NCBI GenBank assembly: GCA_037039685.1 | Contig: JAWNGF010000004.1 | Span: 682,001-746,000, forward strand | Reading direction: 5' to 3' | DNA length: 64,000 nt | Source: Ceratobasidium sp. AG-K | Lineage: Eukaryota > Basidiomycota > Agaricomycetes > Cantharellales > Ceratobasidiaceae | Part shown: piece after piece, positions 11,050 through 20,767 of the stretch | Layout: the number at the start of each line of letters is the position of its first letter | Position numbering within the stretch: the stretch's first letter is position 1 | Position numbers and translations under genes: made by a program | The notes under the pieces: generated by a model | Told to the model about the DNA's origin: nothing | Database searches by the model: none | What the model saw: only the letters and a program-made list of their open reading frames with translations

Positions 11050-12600
11050 AATCACTTGCTCTTCGCACTCTTATTTCTCTTTCCCTTCACTTTCGGGTTG
11101 TTTCTGGGTCCCTGCTCCAACCTTTCCAGAACCTCCTCTCGCTTCTCCCACATTTCAACACCCCGCTCCATCTCCTCTCATCTGGCTTTGCCCACATCCT
11201 CATTCTCCATCAACATGGCACCCGACCGGGTAACTCGCATTAGTGATATAGGAGGCCACCTTGAAAGCGTGGCACGGGCTGTGCATCATGGTCTCGGTCA
11301 CTACGAGAGGGTCGTCCAGGGGGGACGCTCCAGTCCATGAACCAGAAGATGCGTCTAAGAAACTCGTACGCGGTTTCGATACGCGGTCCAGGTGGTGCAA
11401 GGATAGCATACAGGATCGTTTGAGCGGCGCCGGTCTGGTCTTTAGTAAACGGCATAATGAGCGCATGTAACAAGAAAAATCTGGCCTCCGCCACTTCTAT
11501 CAATATCTCCTGAGAAGCAATGGGGAAGGGACTTACAGCCAGAACCCTATTGACCGGTGCCCTTCAGCCCCCTTTTTCTCGCTGAAGTACGGTGCAATCG
11601 TTTGAACCATACTGAATCCAGGAGAAGTACTCACTCAGCAAATATCGAAAATGCTACGGGGGGCTCCGGAGTCGAGGTCTGCTCCAGAGCCCTCCGCAGC
11701 ATTTCACATTTTTGCTGAGCAGAGCGATTATGTTGGTGTTAGGCTGAATCATACTGTGCTGCGTGTGCGTCGACTATGCGTTGGAGATGCCGCATAAGCA
11801 AGATGGGGCGTAAAGCGCGATGGCATTCTGAGAGTGATGTAGATGCCACCATGAAGCGGGCAATATATCCCTTCAATTTGAAGGTCGTAGGGTGAGAGTG
11901 GTTGTCGTTTGGTTGCGGTGGTGAGAGTGGGAGAGCATACGTTGGAACCGACGCAGCGTACAGCGGATTAACTACGCTCACGATCCGGATATCGCGATCA
12001 CTTGGTGCTTCCATTAGACATGGCAACAACAATGTCATCAACGGAAACGACGAGAGGCTGCCTTCCAACCGGATTCTCTCGTTTACGGCCTTGGGTTCGT
12101 CCAGAACTGAAAGGTGCCGACGTGTGTGTATCCATGTGCCAATATAATGGCATCAAGTCTAGATGGGTCACTTGCTATGCTTGGGATGCTACTCGTGGGG
12201 CCACCGGCGGATCTCGCGAGAAATCGTTTGCAGAAGCAGCGGATAGAAGTGGACGAGGTAAGATCGCATTCCTCGGCGAATATACGCTCGTTGAAAGTGG
12301 CCTCACGGATTGAAGAATGAGACTTTCAACTGCTGGGGGAGAGGGAGTGAGCGATGGCATGAGCACCTCGCCTGGCCAACTCGAGAATTATTGTCACGCT
12401 CATCGGTGTGAGTTCTCCCTAACCACATCAATTGTGATATACTAGTACCAAACAGCAGACCCACTGTTATAAGAATGACGCGTCCGCGTAGGCATTGGTC
12501 ATGGGGGGTTTCCCGACCATTGGCCCAACTGTCCGGGGCGCGATAGAGTCATATATGAATGCAGCAGCACGAATATAATAAGACTTTGGGGTCAAGCGTG
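11050..12600 (-). pseudogene. Decayed SDR-type dehydrogenase, paralogue of 15987-17579
   Basis: The sequence matches the SDR gene at 15987-17579 along its whole length and in the same orientation, from the N-terminal exon (GCAGCACGAATATAATAAGA block near 12565-12590) to the Lys/Glu-rich C-terminal tail (near 11060-11200). Clear matches include LPCLMEAPSDRDIRIVSVVN, LLMRHLQRIVD and GAAQTILYAILAP. The frame is broken by stops and shifts. A foldback element has entered at 11634-11719, and the Lys/Glu tail is truncated. The nucleotide-binding exon near 12400 no longer reads as one frame. Divergence from the paralogue is substantial, so the copy is old. Confidence 0.8.
11634..11719. mobile_element. 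86-bp foldback (MITE-like) insertion
   Basis: Two arms of about 38 bp, beginning CTCAGCAAA and ending TTTGCTGAG, pair as an imperfect inverted repeat around a short loop near 11676. The intact paralogue has nothing here: its reading passes directly through the corresponding point (near 16560). The element is therefore an insertion into the SDR pseudogene. No transposase is encoded, and I cannot assign a superfamily because the target duplication is not clear. Confidence 0.65.
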
Positions 12601-13264
12601 ACACCAATGTCAGAGGATTGTAATTTGTCATCGTGGGAGAGCCTAAAGGCTACCTCTTTTCCCTATCGAATACCTGGACTCGTCGAGAAATCCAGGCCCT
12701 CACCCCAGAATCTGCATTAAGCCTCGGTGGCTAACCCCATCGTCACGTGCCTATGGTTTTAGTGTAAAAACTAACCAGACCCTGTTTGGACGGTGTCATA
12801 CTAAAATCCGGAATATGAATCATGGATTTTGTCTGCCTAACTGTGCAAGTGTGTGAACGCGCATATACAGCAACTCCTATTTAGGAATCGTTGTAGGCGG
12901 TGCGTAACCACGAGTACCTTGATAACGAGCTGCGTATCAAACTAATCAATGAGCCGTAGGCCTGTATCTGTTGGGGAAACCAATGGGGATAACCACAGCA
13001 CCTCATTAAACATATCCCCCATTCAGAGCGATTTGGGCAAATTTGTCTACGGGTGCATGTTGCTAAGCCTTTGTCTTATGTCTGGTTCGTACATTTATGA
13101 CTCTAATAATTACATGACCTATGCGCATATACCTAAGCATTCGCTTGCTATATGAACAAATCGTTGTCAAATCATCTTGTTATAGGACGAAACGAAAGCT
13201 GCTGGGAATCAAGCCCGGAAAATGCAACAATTGGTTTGATAAAAGTAGAGAACATGTAGGGCGT
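12601..13264. other. Intergenic, nothing supported
   Basis: AT-rich sequence with no convincing open frame; a 68-codon frame at 12949 lacks support. It includes two CGCATATAC motifs (12860 and 13124) of the kind noted in the findings. Confidence 0.4.
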
Positions 13265-15569
13265 CTAAAGTAGGTAGTCTCTAGGATCGGGCATTTTCAC
13301 CTGGACTGGAGGGTATTGTGCCTGCTAATAGCTTATGTATCAACCCACCTGTCGGTATATATAAATCGAAAGTTCTCTACTTACATCTGCATTATCAACG
13401 GTCACGGAAGCGGCTTCGATAGGAGGCGGCGATTCAGTGCGTACCGGAACTTCCTCGCCATGGTTCACCCAAACCTCTTGGGTCCAATTCCGGCCTGGTT
13501 GTGGACGCAACTGTTCATGCATGGAAGGGAAGGGCATTGTTGGAGGAAATGGGTGCTCGTTGACATAACGCATTCCGCCGAAATCCTGGTTGAGCCGCTG
13601 ATCAACATTAGAATCCAAAGACTGAGTGGCGACAGGAGGGAGTTCACGATGTCCGGTTGGCGGGCCGGAACAACTGGGACAGTGGCAAGGTCCTAGGTTT
13701 GGTTGAGGACCATATACTTCTGTTGGAACAGGGCGGTCGCCCGTATGCCGGCTCATGTGATGATTATGAGGAGCGGTCTCGAGTATCCCAGGACTACTAT
13801 AAAGACTAGTTGGGCTAGAGGGGTGCGTACTATGGCAAGGGTGATGCTCCCGAGTCTCTCTCAAGTCATGGCGGCATATCGGGCCATTATGTGGGAGTGA
13901 GCGTGTATAGGAATGGGAGCAATGAGAGAGGGGGGAATGTGTGGGTTGGAAATGCCGCCCCTGTGCTCACTTGCTATGCTCATAGCAGAGCGCGGAGAAC
14001 CACAACTAGTACAGGACCAACAATACTCCCCCGTACTCCGCAGCCGGTGACCAGAGTTCGATGGTCCGCAACTATCCGTGGCGCCCGTACACCCAAATAG
14101 ACCTAGACTTGCTTTATGGGCAATTCCCAGCTGAGCTACCTCAGGACCACCATGCAATGAATTACACCCTGACGAGTATGCAGGGTTATGCCAGTGGCCG
14201 TTACCCCGATGCAGGGAAAAACTGGTATCCTTATGGAGATGCCCATGATGAAGACTTGGGTCTGGAAAATTTGGGCACGAGCAGCGTGGATATGGCGCCA
14301 TCGCTCCGTCTGGGTGGGGAGGGGGATTTCGATTGAGGTGGGGTTGGCCGATACTCGAAGGAGGTGGGTACTGATGAGGACGCTCAGGTAAAGGTTGGTT
14401 GAATCTGCTGCCGGCAGGAGTGGGGTGGGCCACGGGATTACCGTTGGGTGTTGAGGAGGAAGTAGCATATATGACGGTGGGTTCTGTGACTGGAGCGATA
14501 GACGTCAGCTCAACAAAGCGAGGCTAGTTGTCAGTTGGCAACATTACTCACAGGCTTGTGAGGTCCTAGGCATGTTGTTAAGGCTCGGGCCTGTAAGCGT
14601 TGATGCTAAGCCTGGCACAATCCCAGCGGCAACGAGGCCAACAGTCGGGTAGGTTTGCAACAAATTCTTGCCACAGCAGGCAGCGTGCTTCTCCCTAAGG
14701 TATATATTCTTCACTTCTCGCGCAGCCGGGACGTCGGCCATAGGCCGCTCAGGTTGCAAGCTCATGGGCATCCATTGTCCTCCATAGCATGGTATGCATC
14801 CTCGCAAGCACTCCAGTAGTGCATAACAAAGCCAACGACAGTTGGCGCCGAGGATAGAATATTTTCCAGAGTGTCGAATGAAGTATTGGTACATCTCCGC
14901 AATATGTTTGAGTTTCAGCACCTGCGCAGGACGATCCGTAGGATTGTATATAAACATGTCCCTTGAGCTACACGGAACGCGAAGCGCATCTGAACTAGTG
15001 CTAATGTGTACCGTATCGGTCGCTGGTTGGGGTTTACTGAGAAAAACAGACATCCTGCCATGGCTGGGACGACGCTCGATACGCATCCACACCGTAGTTG
15101 CAGGCCTCGTGGGGGTGGCAAGGAGCTCGCAACTCAGGAGGATGAACTCGTGAACACCAAGACGATTGCATATGACCTGTCGGATTGGAGCTTCGGAGAG
15201 TCCTGCGTCCTGCTGGGCCCAGGTGCAAAAGCTAGACAAAAACCATTCGTTTGGTACCTCAGAGCCAAGAAGTTCGGGAGCGAATGTTCGTGTCATTGGG
15301 ACAGGCATGGGTGGGGGTCTGGCCTGGGAGTTCACAGCACTGCTCCTTAAAAAAACGAGATCGGCTATTCGAATGACTCGCCGCCACTCATAGTGCTCCT
15401 CGGTCTGCCAATTAAGTAGAGTTGATGAGCTTCGAAAGCTCTTGGATAGCGACGGTGACGGGGGCGCCCGAGGCCCCTCAGCCACAACTTGGGGTTTGCA
15501 CACGGAACCTGGCTGTAGAACGATCTGGGGGTTACGGGTGCCTCGAAACGACTGTGCGGTATCGTTCAT
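13265..15569 (-). CDS. Hypothetical protein with Asn-Cys motif domain and Pro/His/Cys-rich tail
   Basis: Exon 1 (15569 to about 14554) encodes a folded-looking domain of about 340 residues. It contains VHEFILLSCELL and, further on, YSILGANCRWLCYALLECLR. A His early and a Cys in an N-C motif are reminiscent of papain-like or LRAT-like folds, but that is only a weak resemblance. The frame then continues through a 63-nt intron into a Pro/His-rich exon (PLPERPHQYPPPSS). It passes another intron (GTGAGC to TTGAGAG) to a second Pro/His-rich exon, and ends after a short exon (VKMPDPRDYLL) with TAG at 13267-13265. Gly/Pro/His/Cys-rich low complexity fills the tail. The first ATG in frame is at 15569; an additional upstream exon is possible. 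Family unknown. Confidence 0.6.
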
Positions 15570-15986
15570 GATGAAAAGCCAAGCCTTGGACTCTGTTCGT
15601 CGGAAACATTGCAAGTCCGAGTCGAAACTCTGACTCGTCTCGGAGCCTCGCCCTGATGGTCAACACTAAGTCTGACTGAAATTTTGCATCCGGGTTGTTT
15701 GCCATCGGGAGTTGATCAGTAAGCGCGGCGAAAAGCTGAAAAAGATTCAAACCTAAGCTAAGACTAACGGCAATTGTTGTATGTCCATGAGGGCATAAGA
15801 ATGGAGACAAGATATCAATGATGGGCGGGTTGCTTATAGAGTACTAGCGTCATGGTCTTTATTTGGTAAATTTTATCGGATTGCGAGGAACGACGACACA
15901 CTATGTAGATTCCTAGGCAATGCAATTAGTGAAAATCAATAGGTATATATTCTATGGTAGTCTAGATGAGATAAATGTATGGCTCG

Positions 15987-17579
15987 TCAGTTGTCTTTTG
16001 GGTTCTCCTTCTCCTTGCCTTTCCCCTTGGCGGCCTCCTCTTCGACCTCCTTGGCCAGCTCTTTCAAAACCTCACCCTCGCTCCTCTCCCATACCTCCAC
16101 ACCGCGTTCCATCTCCTCCCATACAGCCCTTCCAATACCCTCGACATCCATCAACGCAACTCCTCGGCCGGGCAATTGAGTCGGTCTGCATTCGCGGTAC
16201 AGCAAGCCGCCTTGGAGACGTGGCACCGGCTCTACAGGTTTGGTCGGATCCTTGGGGGATTGGCCATCAGGCGAGGGCTCAGATGCTGTGGGCTCTGGGT
16301 CGTCATCGATACGTGACCGGGGTGTGGGTGCAAATAGCGCATACAGAATAGTCTGCGCTGCCCCGGTTGAGTTTTTCGCAAACATGGTTATCAGAGGGTA
16401 GAGCAAGAAGTATCTAACGACCGTTCCCATTAGTGCGTTCCACAAAGTGATTATGAAAGACTCACATCCAGAAGCCAACCACCCAATATCCTTCCGACTC
16501 TTTGCTCGCGCGCAGGTAGGGCGCAATTGTTTGGTTGCAACTGAACCCGGGTGAAACGCTCACGGCCGTGATGTTTGAGGTTGCTTGTTTCTTGACGGTG
16601 GTGGCGCCACTCTTATCTGTGCTTGGGACGGGTTTGTGAGACTGAGAAGCAAGTACGTCGAGTACACGTTGCAAGTGTCGCATAAGAAGGATGGAGCGTA
16701 GAGCACGGTGTCCCTCTAGCGACGAGGTGGATGCCATCGCGAGCCGGGAAATCTGAGCTTGGAAAGTCGTTGTGGGCTTGGGCGGCTCGGGAACAGTGTT
16801 GGCGGGACTAGAATCATCCGTTGCGCGTCCTTTTCAGGCTTATCGTCTGGTGCTGGCGAGAGTGGAGGAACATATGTCGGAACCGATGCAGCATACAACG
16901 GGTTTACCACGCTCACAACCCGAATATCCCGGTCACCTGGCGCCTTGATGAGACACGGTAACAGCGATGTCATCAACAAAAACGTCGCAAGGCCGCCCTC
17001 CAATCGGATATTCTCTTCCATAGGATTAACCTTGCTCAGGAGCTGGAAGGCGCCAACATGCGTGTATTCGTGCGCGAATACGACAGCGTCAAGTCGAGGT
17101 GGGTCACGAGCTTCACCAGGAACATTGTTGGTGGGGCCGCTGGCGGATGTTGAGAGGAATTTTTTGGAGAAGGAGCGGATGGAGGCGGGCGATGTGAGGT
17201 CGCATTCTTCGGCGAAGATGAGGTCGTTGGAGGTGACCGTACGGATCGCGGAGATGAGTTCCTCCACTGTTGGGTCGGCGAGAGAGGGGGTGAGGGCGAT
17301 GATCTGAGCGCCCCGTTGAGCTAGCTCATGGATTAGCGTCAAGCCAATCGGCGTGAAGCCTCCCTAACCACGTCAGTTACGAAATGCCAATGCTTCATGG
17401 TGGATCATGCTCACTGTTATGAGAACCACGCGCCCATGCATGTCTCGATCGCGAAGATTTTTCCGGCCATTCGCAAGAGTTTTTAGAGTGAAGAAAAGAC
17501 AGAACGCTGTGGCAGCAGGAATATAATAAGACGTTGGCACTGTATTGGATACCCAGGTTGACAGAATATGGATTGCCAT
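15987..17579 (-). CDS. SDR-family NAD(P)-binding protein, membrane-anchored, with a frame break
   Basis: Residues 15-34 form a hydrophobic anchor (SYYIPAATAFCLFFTLKTL). After a 50-nt intron comes the Rossmann start RVVLIT-GGFTPIG, then ECDLTSPASIRSF, RLDAVVFAHEYTHVG and DIRVVSVVNPLYAA, all typical of short-chain dehydrogenases. The usual Y-x3-K is not evident; SILLMRHLQRVLD has R and H where the Lys would be, so activity is doubtful. Exon 2 changes frame near 16830. It reads into KPEKDAQRMILVPP in one frame, while the homologous continuation (DSSPANTVPEPPKPTTTFQ, then MASTSSLEGHRALRS) lies in another, with no good intron between. The C-terminal exon (YFLLYPLITMFAKNSTGAAQ) ends in a Lys/Glu-rich tail and TGA at 15987. 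Either a sequencing or assembly error or a real frameshift. Confidence 0.65.
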
Positions 17580-17882
17580 CGTGGCAGGGGCGCCTAGAAA
17601 TTACAACGTCGAGCAAAGACGATAGTAGGAGTACAAGATTAAGATACGAGGGTCCAATGCACGTAGAGCGACGAAAAGCGAGACGAATAGAAAGTTTAGA
17701 ACTACAAGTCCAGGCCAAGTGGTGGCAGGAAATGGACGTGGGTGGCAGTTACAGGCCGAGTGGCAGTGTAATTTCGCTCAAATTCATTTCTTATTCAACA
17801 GCAGTGCAGATACATAGCACGACAGCAATTCGACAGCAAACGTTTGTCTTCACTATAGCAAATGGCTCGCAGAACCCAGTTA

Positions 17883-19609
17883 TTACCAGCGACGCTGGTT
17901 TTGTCCCGCTCTCCCACCGGTCCTCTTTTCCAGCTGCTTCTTGAGGGCCCTTCGCTGGCCGGCCCACTCGCATATACCAGGCTTGCAACGTTTCTGGATA
18001 CAATTTTGAGTATCTGATGAATTATAATTGTAAATACAAGGGAAATCTTACCTTGTGGGTCGGGCAAATATCGGCCTCGTCCACGTCCTGGTTCGGCCTG
18101 TTGAAAATAACTGGGTTGTAGGCTTGAGCTGGTGCGTCTACATATTGTCACTTCTCAGCCGCTGGAGATTGATAAATTAAACAATCATACCACCCTCGAT
18201 TTTGGCCTTGCGTAGCGATTCATCAATCTTCTCAACTGCCTCATCCAAGTTGGCCCCACCCGCTTGTGGTCCAGAATCGTCGGCTGGACTCTGGTAATAC
18301 CCATGATATTCGTCGTCGCTATCCTCTTCGTAAACATTCAACTTGACCTGGTTCGACTGTTTGTGAATGACTTTGGCTTTGGCGCTCGCTTCCGCCGGGC
18401 GGGCCAGTGGTGCAGTCGAACGAACGGTCGGATCAGCATTTGCGGTTCCTAAGGGCAAACCTTAGTATTGTCTCGATGGTCATCGAGCAGATCAGGCGTA
18501 CCACTACCCTTGGGCTTGACCTTCTTCTTGCCCTTTCCTCCTGTATTAACTGGGGCTGCACTTGGACCCGGCAGGCCGCCGCTCCCAGGAACCACACGGG
18601 GTGGAGGAGTGGGTTCGGCAGCTTTCTCGTCCTTGGCCTCGAGAGCTTCCACGCGCCCGGAAGCTTCAGGGAATAGTTTTGCTGGGAGATACCTGAACAA
18701 CCTCAGCGCACCACTGGACTCTTCAGCGAATTCCGGGGGCTCGCAAAACTTTGTCACTGAGTCGGTCGTGGTTCTTAACTACCATTTTGGTAAAATGGGT
18801 GGGAGAGACGTACTAGGATATGGGTAATGAACTTTGGCACCCTTTCGAGGATTAAACCCCTTGAACCAGGCGTCTTTAACTTCTACAATCTTCCAGCCTA
18901 GAATTGTGATCAGGTCGAGCGCAACAAACCGTCACCAAAAAGCCAGAGCACAGTCACATACCTGTCTTTTCAACATCTCTTCGGGTCCCGAACACTGAGT
19001 AGAATACTTGAGACTTGGTATAGCCCTCCTTCCTGCTGTACGGGGCGTACGTCACAAACACCTTGTCCCAGTCATGTTCGCCTAGAATGGTTCGCATCTT
19101 CTCATCAGTGAGTTCATTGCTAATCTATAAAGGATGTCATGCATGAACTATATGTGAGCGCAGGGTTACGAACTTCGACGATAATCACGTTCGGCGACTG
19201 GACACATTTCATACCGTCAGAAGGAAGTAGTCGGAGAGTGGACAACAGTGCCTACACTTGGCTTGTGAAACAGAGCATAGAGGTTCTCCGGGCCTATGAA
19301 AGAGGCGAGCCATCTCACGCAGTGGAGAGTATCCTTCTCCTCTTCGACTGTTTTACGTTATTACAAGGAGGTTTGATCAAGCGTACTCTTGACTTACGCG
19401 TCACTATCATCAAGCGGAAGTTAGATGTTTCCTAATATCCACAAGAGATATGGTAACTTACCATAGAGAGGGAACGGATAGTAGATACTATATGACAGAG
19501 ACCCGGGAGATCAACTATGCCCCATCGCCACTTGATTCGCAGCCACTTACCTCAAAAATTTAGGCTCAAGCTCAGGATCGGGCGTTGGAGACTTTTCTCT
19601 CTTGGGCAT
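17883..19609 (-). CDS. Hypothetical protein with C-terminal Cys/His motif
   Basis: About nine exons. It starts MPKREKSPTPDPELEPKFL (19609), splices to IYYPFPLY, then VEEEKDTLHCALLSTLRLLP and VQSPNVIIVE. The next stretch, ISNELTDEKMRTILGEHDWD followed by KVFVTYAPYSRKEGYTKSQ, looks like a folded domain. After GFNPRKGAKVHYPYPS come a Pro/Lys-rich linker (GKGKKKVKPKGSG) and an acidic stretch (VYEEDSDDEYHGYYQ). The last exon holds a compact motif, CPTHK-KRCKPGICEW, followed by basic residues and TAA at 17885-17883. The Cys/His spacing suggests a metal-binding knuckle, but I do not recognise the family. The charged linkers fit a nuclear protein. It is divergent from IES6, with 156 bp between starts. 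Confidence 0.6.
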
Positions 19610-19765
19610 TTTAGAAATCGAGCTTGAAGGATGTGGTGGGTGAGAACGAGTGATACAGCCGATGAGCTGAGGTCAAGGGGGAGTGCCAGGACCTCAGCCA
19701 CCTAGCCACCCTGAGCACACGTGACTTGACACGAGACTCCTCGGCAGTTAACCACAACGAGCGTC
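19610..19765. promoter_or_regulatory. Shared upstream region, IES6 and its divergent neighbour
   Basis: 156 bp separate the two opposed starts, with no TATA box. A CACGTG box lies at 19719-19724. A bidirectional promoter is inferred from spacing alone. Confidence 0.4.
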
Positions 19766-20505
19766 ATGTAAGTCGAGCGCGACATAGGCATTTATCTTGC
19801 TCATAATTGGGCTAGGCCTCCCAAAGGTGCGAAGCGAAAGTCGACGGCTCCCACCCCTGTGCAAGCTCCCACTCCACAACCTCCCGTGAGCCCGTGTTCC
19901 AGTTTATGTTTATTGGACATTAACCCATTCAACTTTGGTTTAGAGCCTGGTCGAATCTCTGTCCTATGCACACTATGCACGCCCATTCAAGAACCCCAAT
20001 TATACTAAAGGAGCGAACCGGCGGGCGAAGAGCGCAAAGCAGGTACTTGGTGCGGAGCGAGAGCGGGAGAAGCTGGGGCGGGAAAAGGCAAAGGCGCAGG
20101 GGATGGAAGTGGACTTGGCAGAAGACCCAGATGCAGCTTCCTGTGAGTTCAGCCCAGTAATTTGAACATTGTGAACTTAACGATCTATGGTTCAGTCACG
20201 TCAATCGAGGCCCCTCCCTCCGTATTGCCTCAGAAGCGATATTGCGACATAACAGGCCTAGAGGTATGGGTTCGGCCCACCAAGGTTGGCATATTAGTCT
20301 AACTCGACTCTTTGCAGGCACCCTACACAGACCCAGCTTCGGGATTGCGTTACCATGACAAGAGCATTTACGAGTTAATCAAGTCACTGGTGCGTCTTCA
20401 CAGCGCTGTCTCGTCGCGCCAGTACTGGTCTTACAATGAACGTAGAATCCCGCGTCAATGCAAGCATATCGATCGGTCCGCAACCCTTATTCAGTGGTAA
20501 AATGA
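19766..20505 (+). CDS. IES6: INO80 chromatin-remodelling complex subunit Ies6
   Basis: The C-terminal YL1 domain is clear: LPQKRYCDITGLEAPYTDP, then GLRYHDKSIYELIKSL, and after the last intron MQAYRSVRNPYSVVK with TGA at 20503-20505. N-terminal exons give PFKNPNYTKGANRRAKSAKQ, the usual Ies6 beginning, and a Lys/Glu-rich helix. Ies6 binds Arp5 in the INO80 complex and acts on nucleosomes. No ATG precedes the frame in the first coding exon (from 19816, CCT CCC AAA GGT...). Splicing 19766-19767 (AT) to 19816 (G) across a 48-nt GTAAGT...CTAG intron creates ATG CCT CCC exactly. All other introns are 50-190 nt with normal signals. Family call firm; the start is inferred. Confidence 0.85.
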
Positions 20506-20767
20506 AGGGCTTCCCCGCTGTGATTGTTTCTCATTCGCTGTATCCTACCTTATTCCTTTCACGTCAAATTCACACTTTCCAACCAAATAATACAGCTCCA
20601 GGCCACACTATAATAAAAGTACACGACTAGGTACATCTACACGTATATCAAGACACGCAAGAGTCAACGAATAAGTCAACGGTATCAATAATATCCCCCT
20701 CCAAGTCAAGGATAAAACAACAAAAAGTCCGCAAAATACAGGAGAGTTGGGATGGTAGAGAACAGAA

